From: an uncultured SAR116 cluster alpha proteobacterium | GTDB taxonomy: Bacteria; Pseudomonadota; Alphaproteobacteria; Puniceispirillales; Puniceispirillaceae | Assembly (NCBI GenBank): GCA_902596655.1 | Contig: CACJUX010000015.1 | Coordinates: 1-51,648 of the forward strand | Length of the DNA: 51,648 nt | Reading direction: 5' to 3' | Part shown: piece after piece, positions 17,140-26,879 of the stretch | Layout of the letters: each line of letters starts with the position of its first letter | Position numbering within the stretch: the stretch's first letter is position 1 | The notes under the pieces: generated by a model | What the model was told of the DNA's origin: nothing | Databases searched by the model: none | Seen by the model: only the letters and a program-made list of their open reading frames with translations | Translations under genes and position numbers: made by a program

Positions 17140-18551
17140 GGAACATCGAAACAGATGTCATCATTATCGGCGGAGGTTCGGGTGGATTGAGCGTCGCTGC
17201 TTGTGCCGCGCAGATGGGTGTCAATGTCGTCCTGTTTGAAGATGCGGAGATGGGTGGCGATTGTCTGAACACAGGCTGCATTCCCTCAAAGGCGCTGCTT
17301 GCCGCGGGCAAAGCTGCGCATCACGTGACTGGTAATGCTGAAATGGGCATCACAGGCAACACCGCAAAAGTGGATTTCGCCGCGACCAAGGCGCATGTCG
17401 CCGATGTGATTGCTTCAATTGCCCCACATGACTCTGTTGACCGCTTTGAAGGGCTTGGCGTCACTGTCATTCGTGAACGCGCCAGTTTTGCTGGCCGCAA
17501 CAAAGTCCGATCCGCAACCCATCAGGTAACCGCCCGCTATATCGTCATTGCCACTGGCTCATCACCGCTGGTGCCGGCGATTGTGGGGCTGGACAAGACT
17601 CCATTCCACACTTACGAGGCAATTTTCACTGATCCGGAAAAACCGGATCATCTGCTGATCATTGGTGGCGGTCCAATTGGCATCGAAATGGCACAGGCAC
17701 ACGCCCGCCTCGGCTGCCGAGTGACCGTAATTGAAGCCGCCACCATCATGGGCCGCGATGATGCCGAACTTGTCCAAATCCTGAAAACACGCCTGATTGG
17801 TGAGGGTATCACGCTTATCGAGGGGGTTGGCGTCACCGAAGTTGCCAAAAGCAAAGTCGGGGTCACTGCTACCCTTGCTAACGGGGCTGTGATTGAAGCA
17901 AGTCAGCTACTTGTTGCCGTTGGCCGGCGGCCAGCCACGGAAGGGCTGGATCTTGAGGCGGCGGGCATTGCCGTCACATCTGCTGGCATTACAACCGATA
18001 AAAGGCTACGCACCAGCAACAAACGCGTATTCGCTATTGGTGATGTCACTGGGCGGGAACAATTTACCCATATGGCCGGGTATCATGCTGGCGTCGTCAT
18101 CCGCAACATGCTTTTCAAAATGCCTGCCAAATTGAATGACAGCATCGTCCCCTGGGTTACTTACAGTGATCCCGAACTGGCGCAGGTTGGGTTGACTGAA
18201 AACGCCGCCACCGATAAGTGGGGCAAGGCCAATATACGCATCATGCAGGTGCCCCTTGCCGGCGTTGACCGCGCGATTGCTGAGAGGCGGCGCGAAGGCA
18301 TGTTAAAAATTATCGTCCACAGAAATGGACGTATTCTGGGTGCCAGCATTCTGGCGCCCAATGCAGGCGAGATGATTCTTGCTTGGGTTCTAGCGATCAG
18401 CAGCCGACAGAAAATCAAACAAATGGCCTCGATCATTGCGCCCTATCCTACCTATGGCGATGCCAGCAAAAAGGCGGCAAGCCAATTTTTCACAGAAAAG
18501 CTATTCAGCCAGCCAACCCGTCGCATCGTGCAATTTCTACTCCGTTGGTAG
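17136..18551 (+). CDS. FAD-dependent pyridine nucleotide-disulphide oxidoreductase
   Basis: A 471-residue class I disulphide oxidoreductase. FAD-binding GGGSGG occurs near residue 12, the redox pair is in GGDCLNTGCIPSKAL (about 43-57), NAD-binding GGGPIGIEMA near 170, and FAIGDVTG near 300. The C-terminal IAPYPTYGDASKKAA lacks the His-x4-Glu pair of true dihydrolipoyl dehydrogenases and is like the mercuric reductase-related group; no N-terminal HMA domain or mer genes are present. The electron acceptor is therefore unknown. It is cotranscribed with the TVP38 gene. Confidence 0.92.
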   Translation: MRNIETDVIIIGGGSGGLSVAACAAQMGVNVVLFEDAEMGGDCLNTGCIPSKALLAAGKAAHHVTGNAEMGITGNTAKVDFAATKAHVADVIASIAPHDSVDRFEGLGVTVIRERASFAGRNKVRSATHQVTARYIVIATGSSPLVPAIVGLDKTPFHTYEAIFTDPEKPDHLLIIGGGPIGIEMAQAHARLGCRVTVIEAATIMGRDDAELVQILKTRLIGEGITLIEGVGVTEVAKSKVGVTATLANGAVIEASQLLVAVGRRPATEGLDLEAAGIAVTSAGITTDKRLRTSNKRVFAIGDVTGREQFTHMAGYHAGVVIRNMLFKMPAKLNDSIVPWVTYSDPELAQVGLTENAATDKWGKANIRIMQVPLAGVDRAIAERRREGMLKIIVHRNGRILGASILAPNAGEMILAWVLAISSRQKIKQMASIIAPYPTYGDASKKAASQFFTEKLFSQPTRRIVQFLLRW

Positions 18552-18643
18552 GGCTAGCAGGTTTTTTGCAAAATGCATCGTCACGCCTTAAAAAACTTCA
18601 CTTCGCTGCGTCTTTCGTGTAATCCATGCGCGTCGATGGAAAT

Positions 18644-18719
18644 GCTGCCATAGCTCCAGCGGTAGAGCGCACCCTTGGTAAGGGTGAGGTCGCGTGTTCG
18701 AATCACGCTGGCAGCACCA
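18644..18719 (+). tRNA. tRNA-Thr (anticodon GGT)
   Basis: GCTGCCATAGCTCCAGCGG begins the acceptor stem; the anticodon loop is TTGGTAA with GGT; the T arm is GCGTGTTCGAATCACGC; the 3' acceptor half TGGCAGC pairs with the 5' end and CCA is encoded at 18717-18719. The last 12 bases of this region recur at 39748-39759, making it the integration site of the adjacent island. Confidence 0.98.
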
Positions 18720-18721
18720 TC
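18710..18721. repeat. attL candidate: tRNA-Thr 3' end
   Basis: GGCAGCACCATC spans the acceptor 3' strand, discriminator, CCA and the next two bases. An exact copy lies at 39748-39759; with flanking bases 14 of 15 match (GC-Y-GGCAGCACCATC). Base composition changes abruptly just to the right of this site, and an integrase remnant follows. Confidence 0.65.
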
Positions 18722-18993
18722 GGACTTTCTTGCTACCTAACTGTCGGCATATTCTGTGCACCAGACAGGCTGTGTAAAAGAAAGTGGGAAAGAAATATGC
18801 GAAACAACACGTTTTGCATTGCCATGGTTTTCAATACTATCTCCAGCATATCCTCCAAGACCTAACCCAGCATTACTGTGTTGTCAGGCTGTGTTTCGCC
18901 TTGCGTACCAAATCACTCCAATCTGCAAACCGTACAGCAAAGTCAGTAAACTAGACCCTTGAAGACTATTGGGTAGGACTGCGGCTGCTAAAG

Positions 18994-19739
18994 ATGGAAA
19001 TTCCAGCTATGTATGTATTATTGCAGGATAATGAGTTTGTTTATGAAAGCCCCCTTCTATCAGAGGCGTGCGACCTTTATCTGCGTTTGAAAGAGTCAGG
19101 TAGGTCAAGGTGTTTTGGCGTACCGCAAGCCAGAACATTGAATATGCAAGCAGGGTACTTGGTGACCATCCAATTTCCTCTTACACAGCAGCTGAAGCTG
19201 CCAAGTTCGATGACTGGTTAATGGAACAAGGCATGAGAATGGAGACAAGAAAACGCGTCTTTGCAACCGTTAGGGCCATCGTAAAACTCTACATATCTGA
19301 GGAGGGTTTGGACCGCAGCAAAGCCTTTACCAAGACCTATTTCCCAGAGAATTGTGTGGAAGAACAACGCCAGCCTATACCCATCCAGAGCATCAGAGGT
19401 ATCCAAAGTCTTTGCAGGTCATTCGATAACGACATGAGATGGCTGATAGCACTCATCAGTGATACTGGCATGAGGTTTGGAAAAGCGGCAGGACTTCGCC
19501 TAACACACATCAAATTGGATGCAGCAATTGTGCATATTGACTTGCAATCACACCCAAGGCGGTCTTTGAAGAAAAGAGGAAGCCAGAGATTAATTTCACT
19601 CGTGGGCGGTTTGCTTTGGGCAGCTGAACGCCCAACGGATACTAGTGGAGACATTGTTATGGCGTTTCCAAGTTGCTGCAATGAAAGAGGCCACAACGCC
19701 AATTCAGCTAGCAATGGCCTGAATAAGTGGCGGCATTAA
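18994..19739 (+). pseudogene. Tyrosine integrase, frameshifted and truncated
   Basis: The N-terminal part is read in one frame from 18994 (LSEACDLYLRLKESGRS) and continues in another from about 19110 (NIEYASRVLGDHPISSYTAAEA), so there is a frameshift near 19100. The second part contains the SAM-like domain and the first catalytic arginine in DTGMRFGKAAGLRL. It ends at KWRH, before the HxxR box and the nucleophilic tyrosine, so no active recombinase can be made. The closest type is the integrases that insert into tRNA genes in marine Alphaproteobacteria. It fits as the enzyme that once inserted the island. Confidence 0.85.
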
Positions 19740-20188
19740 TACACACCTTAAAGCTGCGTAATTCACAGGTTCCGATATAGTCTTTGTGACAGATTACAAG
19801 CAGTATAAAGCCCCATTTATATTGTGGACGCTACTGGTAGCTGGAACACCGCTAGTATTAGTCAGTCACTGGGCATTTCAATTGATGAAGCACACGAGAT
19901 GGTGCAGCTTCGTTTTCATGTCACGTATAGTATATAAGAAAACGACTGCTGAAAAATGAGAAGCCGCCCTATCAGGGCCCAATGGCTGTCAACAGATGCA
20001 TGAGACTTATGTTGTAAAGTGATTTGTAGTAAATTCTACCTGATGGGTCATGTTTATGACGTTGATGATGCGTTAATATTCTCAGTATTGTGCGAAAAAA
20101 ACATCATTAAGTAGGCATTTTTATTGTAACTTAGACTTAAGGCGTAAGGCCTATAATGCGGCGTTAATAAGATTTCATGGAGGTCATA
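19740..20188 (+). other. Gap between integrase remnant and transport operon
   Basis: About 450 bases without a confident gene. It contains a hairpin GCCCT-ATC-AGGGC (19966-19978), a 57-codon frame from GTG 19786 with a hydrophobic stretch but no ribosome site, and in another frame a short helical stretch (ISQSLGISIDEAHEMV) that may be a gene remnant. The promoter of the plus-strand operon should lie in the last 150 bases; I cannot name its elements. Confidence 0.4.
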
Positions 20189-21331
20189 ATGAAACACGAT
20201 GATTTAATCACCGATGAATTGTTTGGTGCTAGTTCTAAGTTTGGATCAACATCTAGACGGAAATTCATCTCACGTAGTGTTGCGGTGGGCGCGTCAAGCC
20301 TGTCGATTCCCTTTATTTCTAAAATTGCGCAGGCGTCTTCGACTGTTAACGTCCTTGCGTTTGGCGGCTACGAAGAGCCAGGTATGCTTACAGCGTTTGA
20401 GGAAAAAACTGGCATTAAAGTTAATTTAAAAATCCACGATGGCTCTGATGAGGAAATGATTGCGTTGATGCAAACATCAGCGCCGGGGACATTTGACGTA
20501 ATCACACCAACAAGCGCGTATATCCCAAAAGCGGTTGAGGATGGTATAATCGCAGAATTGGATCCTTCTGATTTTCCTCTTGACGATTATTTCAATCTTA
20601 TTGCGAATTGGCCTCCCGTTTGGAAATCAGGGAAGCTTTATGCGGTTGTTAATCGATTTGGATACTACGGAATCACCTACAATTACGAAAAGTTTTCTGA
20701 GTCTGATGTGTCGTCGTACGATATTTTATTCGACCCTTCAGTAAAGGGGCGTGTGGCTCTTTTCGATTGGTTTTTGCCAAACATGGGATGTTTATCCAAG
20801 TATAACGGCAACAAAAAACCATATGACTTAACAGCGTCAGAATTTTCTGCTTTAGGTGAGACCTTGATGAAACTTCGCCCGCAGGTAGGTTTGGTTGGTA
20901 ACACCAGTCAGGTAACACAGGCAATGGCAGGCGGTTCTTACGATCTCGCGATTGCCGGTGAGTGGGTACAGGCAGGAATGTATGACGATGGTTTGCCATT
21001 CAAAGCTCTGGTACCAGAGCAGGGTGGAGTAACTTGGGATCAGGCAGTATGTGTGTCAGCAAAGACACCTAATAAGGAAAATGCAATAAAATTCGTCCAG
21101 TATGTCACTGGGCCAACTTTCCAATCTAAACTAGCTATTGCCAAAACATATTATAGCATGGTTCCAAACAAAAAGGCGGCGGTCATGTTGCCGGAAGATA
21201 AACGAGAGCTTTTGAATCTCTCAAATATTGAAAAATTTGACGAGATTTTTATGGCAAACTTATCGCCAAGAAAAAGTCCAGATAATCGTGATGAGTGGAT
21301 GGCATCTTGGGAAAAATTTAAAAACGCATAA
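20189..21331 (+). CDS. Tat-exported periplasmic binding protein of polyamine-type ABC importer
   Basis: About 380 residues from ATG 20189 with ATGGAGG upstream. The N-terminus carries a twin-arginine signal, SRRKFISRS, a hydrophobic stretch, and a likely cut after AQA. The mature protein is a type 2 solute-binding protein of the PotD/PotF group (VNVLAFGGYEEPGMLTAFEEKTGI, FDVITPTSAYIPKAVEDGII, YGITYN, and a WASWEKF-like C-terminus). It would capture a cationic or amino compound such as a polyamine for the permeases at 22741 and 23583; the ligand cannot be read from sequence. It is the first gene of the plus-strand block. Confidence 0.92.
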   Translation: MKHDDLITDELFGASSKFGSTSRRKFISRSVAVGASSLSIPFISKIAQASSTVNVLAFGGYEEPGMLTAFEEKTGIKVNLKIHDGSDEEMIALMQTSAPGTFDVITPTSAYIPKAVEDGIIAELDPSDFPLDDYFNLIANWPPVWKSGKLYAVVNRFGYYGITYNYEKFSESDVSSYDILFDPSVKGRVALFDWFLPNMGCLSKYNGNKKPYDLTASEFSALGETLMKLRPQVGLVGNTSQVTQAMAGGSYDLAIAGEWVQAGMYDDGLPFKALVPEQGGVTWDQAVCVSAKTPNKENAIKFVQYVTGPTFQSKLAIAKTYYSMVPNKKAAVMLPEDKRELLNLSNIEKFDEIFMANLSPRKSPDNRDEWMASWEKFKNA

Positions 21332-21389
21332 CGTGAACGGTATGCTATTGATGGCTGCTTAATGCGGCCATCAATTCTAAGGATTTAAT

Positions 21390-22736
21390 ATGAATTATAT
21401 TAACCTCTCCCAAACCATAGAATCTCATTGGTTTTGGGAAACCTTCCCATTCGTATCGCAATCCTACGAAGACGGAGATGAGTTTCAAGAGTTTGGATTA
21501 AGATGGAGTGGTAAAGGCTTCACTTATTCGAGTTCACCTGGTTGGCATTTTCCAGACAAACCAGTGTTAGATGACTTCGACATTGATCACTTTGCTGGTG
21601 TTGCTCAGGTTATTGACTTAACCCAATGCGCGAAAAAAGGCTTCGTCACAGCGGGTGATTTTACCGATAAGATTGGGTTAGGATCTCTTTCAAGAATTAT
21701 TGTTCTCAAAACAGGCCATGCGAGTGAGATACCTATTCGGCGTCGAGAATATTGGACACTTTCTCCCCAAATTTCTCCAGCGATTGCCGAAATAGCTGCA
21801 GAGAGGGGTGTTTTCCATATTTGTGTTGATTTATCCTGCGACAGCTTAGAAAGCCGAAGAGCAGACTCAACTCATGGCATCTTCAACCCAAATACAGAAT
21901 TTAGACAAAGGGTTCACGCTTCTGGAGTAATTCTTACTGAAAATTTTTGTAATTTAGACAATGTTGAAAACGAAATTTTCTTACTTTGCCTTCCCATCAA
22001 GGGGGAAGGAATGAGTACCTCTCCAACGAGGCCAGTCGCACTGACTTCATGGCCTTCGGAAAAACCATCCATTTATGATGTCTCTACACCTATTTTAAAC
22101 CACTGGCGTTGGCGAATGGAAACCTGGCGTGTCCAAGGAAATGACGCTGGCTTTTACTCCAACCACACAGAGTTTGTTCAATCTGGACATGCATTCACAC
22201 ACTGTGATGCCCCCAGACATATGGAAAAAAATGGCGCAACTATACAAGAGCTTCCAAACATGGGGTTGGACTTGTTTATAGGCAAGGCTCATATTGTTGA
22301 TCTGTCAGATATAGAGTTGCCGTCAGCGATAACTGCTAGTTTGCTAGAGGAGCGATCGGGAGGAGGAATTTCAAAGAACCAACGAATAATTTTAAGGAGT
22401 GATCTAACAAATCGACTCGGATACAAATCTACCAGGTGGCATACGCATGCTCCAAACTTAGATTTATCGGCAGCAAAATGGCTAATTGATAAAAAGCCAG
22501 CGGCAGTTTGTCTTGATTTTCCGCAAGATTACATTGCAAGGGAAATGCCTGGCCGACATGTTTACAACCATGAATTTGAAATCCATCACAAAATTTTTCA
22601 GGCAGGAATTCCATTTATCGAGGATCTAAAAGATTTGGGACAGAACACTGGGGATAAAACTTTCTTAGCAGCTGTGCCACTAAAAATGACTTGTATTGAT
22701 GGCGCTCCAATGAGAGCGATCCTAATAAATTGGTGA
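21390..22736 (+). CDS. Double cyclase-family (kynurenine formamidase-like) protein
   Basis: A 448-residue protein made of two cyclase-fold halves. The second half has the metal-binding motif HAFTHCDAPRH (residues 267-277) of the formamidase/cyclase family, metal-dependent hydrolases of amides or cyclic esters. At the equivalent place the first half has SPGWHFPDKPV (49-59) and keeps only one of the histidines, so it is probably catalytically dead. Both halves end in the conserved GV-ILTENF / GIPFIEDL strand. Most family members are a single domain of 210-260 residues. It sits between the binding protein and the permeases, so it may act on the imported compound, as inference. Confidence 0.85.
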   Translation: MNYINLSQTIESHWFWETFPFVSQSYEDGDEFQEFGLRWSGKGFTYSSSPGWHFPDKPVLDDFDIDHFAGVAQVIDLTQCAKKGFVTAGDFTDKIGLGSLSRIIVLKTGHASEIPIRRREYWTLSPQISPAIAEIAAERGVFHICVDLSCDSLESRRADSTHGIFNPNTEFRQRVHASGVILTENFCNLDNVENEIFLLCLPIKGEGMSTSPTRPVALTSWPSEKPSIYDVSTPILNHWRWRMETWRVQGNDAGFYSNHTEFVQSGHAFTHCDAPRHMEKNGATIQELPNMGLDLFIGKAHIVDLSDIELPSAITASLLEERSGGGISKNQRIILRSDLTNRLGYKSTRWHTHAPNLDLSAAKWLIDKKPAAVCLDFPQDYIAREMPGRHVYNHEFEIHHKIFQAGIPFIEDLKDLGQNTGDKTFLAAVPLKMTCIDGAPMRAILINW

Positions 22737-22740
22737 GGTT

Positions 22741-23586
22741 TTGGGTACTTATTCAAACAAAACAAATCCTTGGCCTCTTTTGCTCCCCGCGCTGCTTCTT
22801 AGTTGTCTGTTTTTTTTGCTACCGACGGTCAATATGATTTTTTTGAGCTTAACCACAGAGACTGGTATAGGCTTCAAAAATTTTATTTATTTTTTTTCAA
22901 CTCCTTACTTAACTCAAGCGTTAGTTCGAAGCCTCATTCTTGCCTCATTTTCAACTTTGATTGCTGGTTTTATCTCATGGCCGTTAGCTTATTTTGTTGT
23001 TTTTTGTGTCAAAGAAAAATGGCGGCCTTTATTTTTATTGGCCATCTTAGCTCCTTTTTGGACTAGTTTTACAATACGAGCTTTTTCGTGGCAGTTAGTT
23101 TTATCTGACAACGGCGTTATTTCTTGGTTAATTGAAAAAGCAACCGGCTCCTCTGTGGCACTGGGAATTCTCTACACTATGAATGCATCGATTTTTGGTC
23201 TTGCACTCTTTGGTTCAATGCTATGTACTTTCACACTTTATGGAGCCTTGGTATCCATCGATAAAAAATTGGTTGAAGCTGCGTCTACATTGGGAGCTCG
23301 ACCTCATCAAATTTTCAGAGATATAATCCTTCCATTGGGTCTGCCCGGTTGGCTTGCGGGTATAGTTTTATCTTTCATTGTTTGTATTGGCGACTATGCG
23401 GTTCCTACTCTTTTGGGTGGCGGATTGAAGCCGGTATTAGCACAAATAATGCTATCGATTTTGAAAGGCACCTATGACCTTTCACAGGCAGCGACTATAG
23501 CCACTATTCTTGCTGTAACTGTAATAATTTGTGCTTCGCCGCTGATGTTTTTTAGACTTTTTAATAGAAGAAGAGCATTGGCATGA
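22741..23586 (+). CDS. ABC transporter permease, PotB type
   Basis: A 281-residue inner-membrane protein with six hydrophobic segments and the EAA loop EAASTLGARPHQIFRDIILPLGLPG that contacts the ATPase. It starts at TTG with GGTGAGG just upstream, directly after the cyclase gene. Sequence around APFWTSFTIRAFSW is characteristic of the first permease of spermidine/putrescine-type importers. The stop overlaps the second permease by 4 bases. Confidence 0.93.
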   Translation: MGTYSNKTNPWPLLLPALLLSCLFFLLPTVNMIFLSLTTETGIGFKNFIYFFSTPYLTQALVRSLILASFSTLIAGFISWPLAYFVVFCVKEKWRPLFLLAILAPFWTSFTIRAFSWQLVLSDNGVISWLIEKATGSSVALGILYTMNASIFGLALFGSMLCTFTLYGALVSIDKKLVEAASTLGARPHQIFRDIILPLGLPGWLAGIVLSFIVCIGDYAVPTLLGGGLKPVLAQIMLSILKGTYDLSQAATIATILAVTVIICASPLMFFRLFNRRRALA

Positions 23587-24410
23587 GGAATCTCATTGTT
23601 AATAGGCCTGTCTTCATACTTCTAACGGCATTTTTTTGTGTGGCACTTTCAATAATCTATTTGCCAATTTTAGTTATGATCATTTTTTCATTTAATAGTG
23701 GAAGATATCAAACCCTTCCGTTTAGGGAACCAACATTCGAGTGGTATGTAAATTTAGTTTCTGACAGTAGTTTTGTGGATAGTTTTTTTACAAGTTTGTT
23801 TATGGCGTCGCTTGCGAGTATAGCAGCAACCGCTTTAGGTTTCCTGGCTGCTTATGCCTTTAGCAAAGCCAAAATCCCATTTTATTCACTCTTTTTTGGT
23901 TTGATCCTCTCGCCGTTAGTGATTCCAATAATTTTAATTGGTATAGGGATACGCCTTCAGATTGTTTCTGTAGGGATTGAACCTGCACTCTGGTTGGTGC
24001 TTGTTGGACAAACTCTATATGTATTACCATTAGCGGTGATCAATTTAAAAAATAGGATTGATAAAATACCGAAATCAATTGAAGAGGCAGGGATTTCATT
24101 GGGGTCAGGTAGATTGCACCTAATTGTCTTTATTCTGGTGCCCATTTGTGCGCCGACCATATTTGCTACTATTTTGCTAACTTTTACGTTTTCTTTTGAC
24201 GAATTTGTAATTGCATACTTTTTGACTAATTTCGAGATTACTTTGCCCATAAGAATTTGGACATCGCTGGTGACAGGGTTTGAGCCAAAAATCAATGCTG
24301 CCGGAAGTGCAGTTTTTTTGTTTTCTTTAATTTTAGGATTTATAGCGCAATTCATTCTGCTTTTTAAACAAAGTGAAAAGCAAAACGGCATCGAACCAAG
24401 AGAAACGTAA
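23583..24410 (+). CDS. ABC transporter permease, PotC type
   Basis: A 275-residue protein with six membrane segments and the EAA loop EEAGISLGSGRLHLIVFILVPICAP. FSFNSGRYQTLPFREPTFEWY is the typical first periplasmic loop of PotC/PotI permeases, and FSFDEFVIAYFL is also conserved. It overlaps the preceding permease by ATGA and ends 6 bases before the aminotransferase start. It should pair with the PotB-type subunit and the ATPase at 27759. Confidence 0.93.
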   Translation: MRNLIVNRPVFILLTAFFCVALSIIYLPILVMIIFSFNSGRYQTLPFREPTFEWYVNLVSDSSFVDSFFTSLFMASLASIAATALGFLAAYAFSKAKIPFYSLFFGLILSPLVIPIILIGIGIRLQIVSVGIEPALWLVLVGQTLYVLPLAVINLKNRIDKIPKSIEEAGISLGSGRLHLIVFILVPICAPTIFATILLTFTFSFDEFVIAYFLTNFEITLPIRIWTSLVTGFEPKINAAGSAVFLFSLILGFIAQFILLFKQSEKQNGIEPRET

Positions 24411-24416
24411 TTTGAT

Positions 24417-25499
24417 ATGGAGCTTCGACGGTCACCAACATTGGAAATTGGGGAGAAAATTAAAGCTGCTCAGACAGCTAATAAAAGGCTGTATTCGTTA
24501 TCCACTCCGTCACTCCCGTATTATACTGATGAACTCAAGACTGACTGCTCATGGGGTAGGTTGTCGCCCCCTTCTGGACTCCCTGAACTAATAGACCAGG
24601 CAAAAATCGATTTATTTGCGGGATGGAATGTCTTCAATCATCAAGTTGTAATAACAGCTGGAGCGAAAGCTTCATTATTTGCAATTTTAAAGTCAATTAC
24701 AAAAGCGCAGGATAAAATTCTTATCCCCTCACCATTCTGGCCCAGCTACTTCGATATATGCGCAGTAGCAGAATGTGTGCCGATTGAAATGCCTACTGCC
24801 TTCTCAAAGGGCTTCAATTTGGATATCGATGAAATCAGAAAAACTTATCACAAAGAGAAGTTTAGGGTCATCATGTTCAGCAACCCTAATAATCCGACCG
24901 GAATAATTTATGATGGTGATTTTCTAAAACAGCTTGACAAATTTGCCCAAGATTGCGGTTTTTATATAATCATCGATCAAAGTTTTTCAAAGGTAATCTT
25001 TGATCATGACAAATGGTCTAGATCACGTTTTCACAATTCGGATAGAGTGATTATCGTTGACTCATTCTCGAAAAATTACCTTCTTCAAGGGGCTCGTGTG
25101 GCGGCCACCCTCATCCCAAATCATTTGACGGAAAATTTCACCAATATTCATCAAACTATTCTTAGCGCAGCACCAGCACCAGCACAGATTATGGCTTTGC
25201 AGGCTATGAAAAAGAAGTTGTTGATACCCTCACTTTTTGAACAGCGAGAAAAAACCCAAAATTTTTTAACTAAAAAGAAATGGGATTTCGTTGAACAATC
25301 CGGATCTTTCTATTTTTTCCCTAAAATTTTGAACATGGAGGCAATGGAGGAAAAAGCGTTTCGTAAGCGTATCTTATTATTAAAAGGATCTTTTTTTGGG
25401 AAAGGATACGACGACCATTTTAGGTTATGTTTTGCCAAGCCTATGTCTGAGCTACAAATAATTTTTGATAAGTTGGATAGTGCATTAAATGAAAAATGA
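24417..25499 (+). CDS. Class I/II PLP-dependent aminotransferase
   Basis: A 360-residue fold-type I aminotransferase. It has SNPNNPTGI near 157, the DQSFSKVIFD strand with the PLP-binding aspartate, the PLP lysine in DSFSKNYLLQGARV, and the substrate-carboxylate arginine in FRLCFA at the C-terminus. It removes an amino group from an amino acid or amine; the substrate is unknown. It lies between the permeases and the aldehyde dehydrogenase and overlaps the latter by 11 bases, so its product may be oxidised by it. Confidence 0.9.
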   Translation: MELRRSPTLEIGEKIKAAQTANKRLYSLSTPSLPYYTDELKTDCSWGRLSPPSGLPELIDQAKIDLFAGWNVFNHQVVITAGAKASLFAILKSITKAQDKILIPSPFWPSYFDICAVAECVPIEMPTAFSKGFNLDIDEIRKTYHKEKFRVIMFSNPNNPTGIIYDGDFLKQLDKFAQDCGFYIIIDQSFSKVIFDHDKWSRSRFHNSDRVIIVDSFSKNYLLQGARVAATLIPNHLTENFTNIHQTILSAAPAPAQIMALQAMKKKLLIPSLFEQREKTQNFLTKKKWDFVEQSGSFYFFPKILNMEAMEEKAFRKRILLLKGSFFGKGYDDHFRLCFAKPMSELQIIFDKLDSALNEK

Positions 25500-26859
25500 G
25501 GAAAATATTGAATGTATTTCGCCTAACACCGGAGCGTCCTTTGACCAATGGTCTGAAACACCTGTTTCAGAAGTTAGAGAAAGTCTAGCGAGAGTATCAA
25601 GAAATTCGTTCTCAGATCTTGCTACTGTTTCTTCACGACGGTCGGTTCTGCTAGAGATCAGTTGTTTAATCGAAGCAAATCGAGATGAGTTTGAAAAAAT
25701 AATTATAAATGAAGTGGGAAAGACCAGAACTGAGGCTGTTGCCGAGATCGATTACGCCAAGTCGTTTTTGACGTATGTAGCAGACCTAATGAAGTCTGAA
25801 AACTTCTCCGAAAAAATTGATAAGGAACGAAAAGTTCTGACAGTTCCCCGAGGGATTGGTCTTCTGATTACACCATTTAACGATCCATTAGCGGGAATCA
25901 CTCGGAAACTGGCAAACTGCTTGGGATCTGGTGCAGGTGCTGTCATAAAGCCACCTGAGTTAGGTATCAAAACAGCGTCAAAACTGGAGTCAATCATAAA
26001 GGGACGGAGGTTTGGTCACTTAGCTACTTTTATAAGGACAAAAGACAGAAATCTGGTAAAAAAACTGATCGACTCTGACGAAATTGGTACCGTTAGCTTC
26101 ACCGGATCAACCGATGTTGGGAAGATTTTGTCGGGTTACGCTGGAGCCAGTCTAAAGCCGTTTGTCGGGGAACTCGGCGGAACAAATCCATTTATAATTT
26201 TTTCAGATGGAGATGTCGATAAAGCTGTTGAAGATCTTGTGATTAGGAAGACTAAGTCAGCAGGGCAGGCTTGTTCGGCTCAAAATATTGTCTTTGTTGA
26301 ACGTAAAATAGCTAGTCAGGTTATAGATAAAATTGACGAGGCATTTAGTAATATTAGAGCGTTGCCAACGAATGAATTTAGCAATGCTAAAATGGGCCCA
26401 GTTCGCTCAAAAAGTGCGATAAAAAATTTATTAAATTTTGAGAAAAGGCTAGCAAATGAGGGTGCAAAATTGGTTTGTGGACTGAATGGTGATAAAGCGA
26501 CGGGCCACGGTTATATGTTTAATCCCGTCGCATACTTAAGCAATAATCCTCAAATATTTTTGCAACATGAAATATTTGCTCCATTGATGGGCATTTACAT
26601 ATTTGATGATAGGTTAAAACTTAAGGAAATAATCCGGAACAACAGGCAACCTTTGGTGTTATATGCTTATTCAAGTGACAAAGAGTATCTTGCAAAATTT
26701 ACCTCGGCTTTGAATTATGGTTCGGTTGGACTAAACAATACCGGTATTCAAGGGGCTTTTGTACCGACTGGTGGTTTCAAACAGGCAGGGTTCGGAAGAG
26801 AAGGGGGAGTATGGGGTCTGCGAGAATTCACAACCACAATAAACGTAAAATCAAATTAG
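25489..26859 (+). CDS. Aldehyde dehydrogenase family protein
   Basis: A 456-residue NAD(P)-dependent aldehyde dehydrogenase. Motifs: LLITPFNDPLAG, the cofactor loop FTGSTDVGK, the general-base glutamate in GELGGTNPF, and the catalytic cysteine in GQACSAQN. It lacks nothing essential. The type is that of semialdehyde dehydrogenases. It overlaps the aminotransferase upstream and is followed by RidA, so it probably oxidises a semialdehyde made by transamination of the imported amine. Confidence 0.92.
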   Translation: MKNEENIECISPNTGASFDQWSETPVSEVRESLARVSRNSFSDLATVSSRRSVLLEISCLIEANRDEFEKIIINEVGKTRTEAVAEIDYAKSFLTYVADLMKSENFSEKIDKERKVLTVPRGIGLLITPFNDPLAGITRKLANCLGSGAGAVIKPPELGIKTASKLESIIKGRRFGHLATFIRTKDRNLVKKLIDSDEIGTVSFTGSTDVGKILSGYAGASLKPFVGELGGTNPFIIFSDGDVDKAVEDLVIRKTKSAGQACSAQNIVFVERKIASQVIDKIDEAFSNIRALPTNEFSNAKMGPVRSKSAIKNLLNFEKRLANEGAKLVCGLNGDKATGHGYMFNPVAYLSNNPQIFLQHEIFAPLMGIYIFDDRLKLKEIIRNNRQPLVLYAYSSDKEYLAKFTSALNYGSVGLNNTGIQGAFVPTGGFKQAGFGREGGVWGLREFTTTINVKSN

Positions 26860-26879
26860 GGGGTGCAAAAACCAATAAA

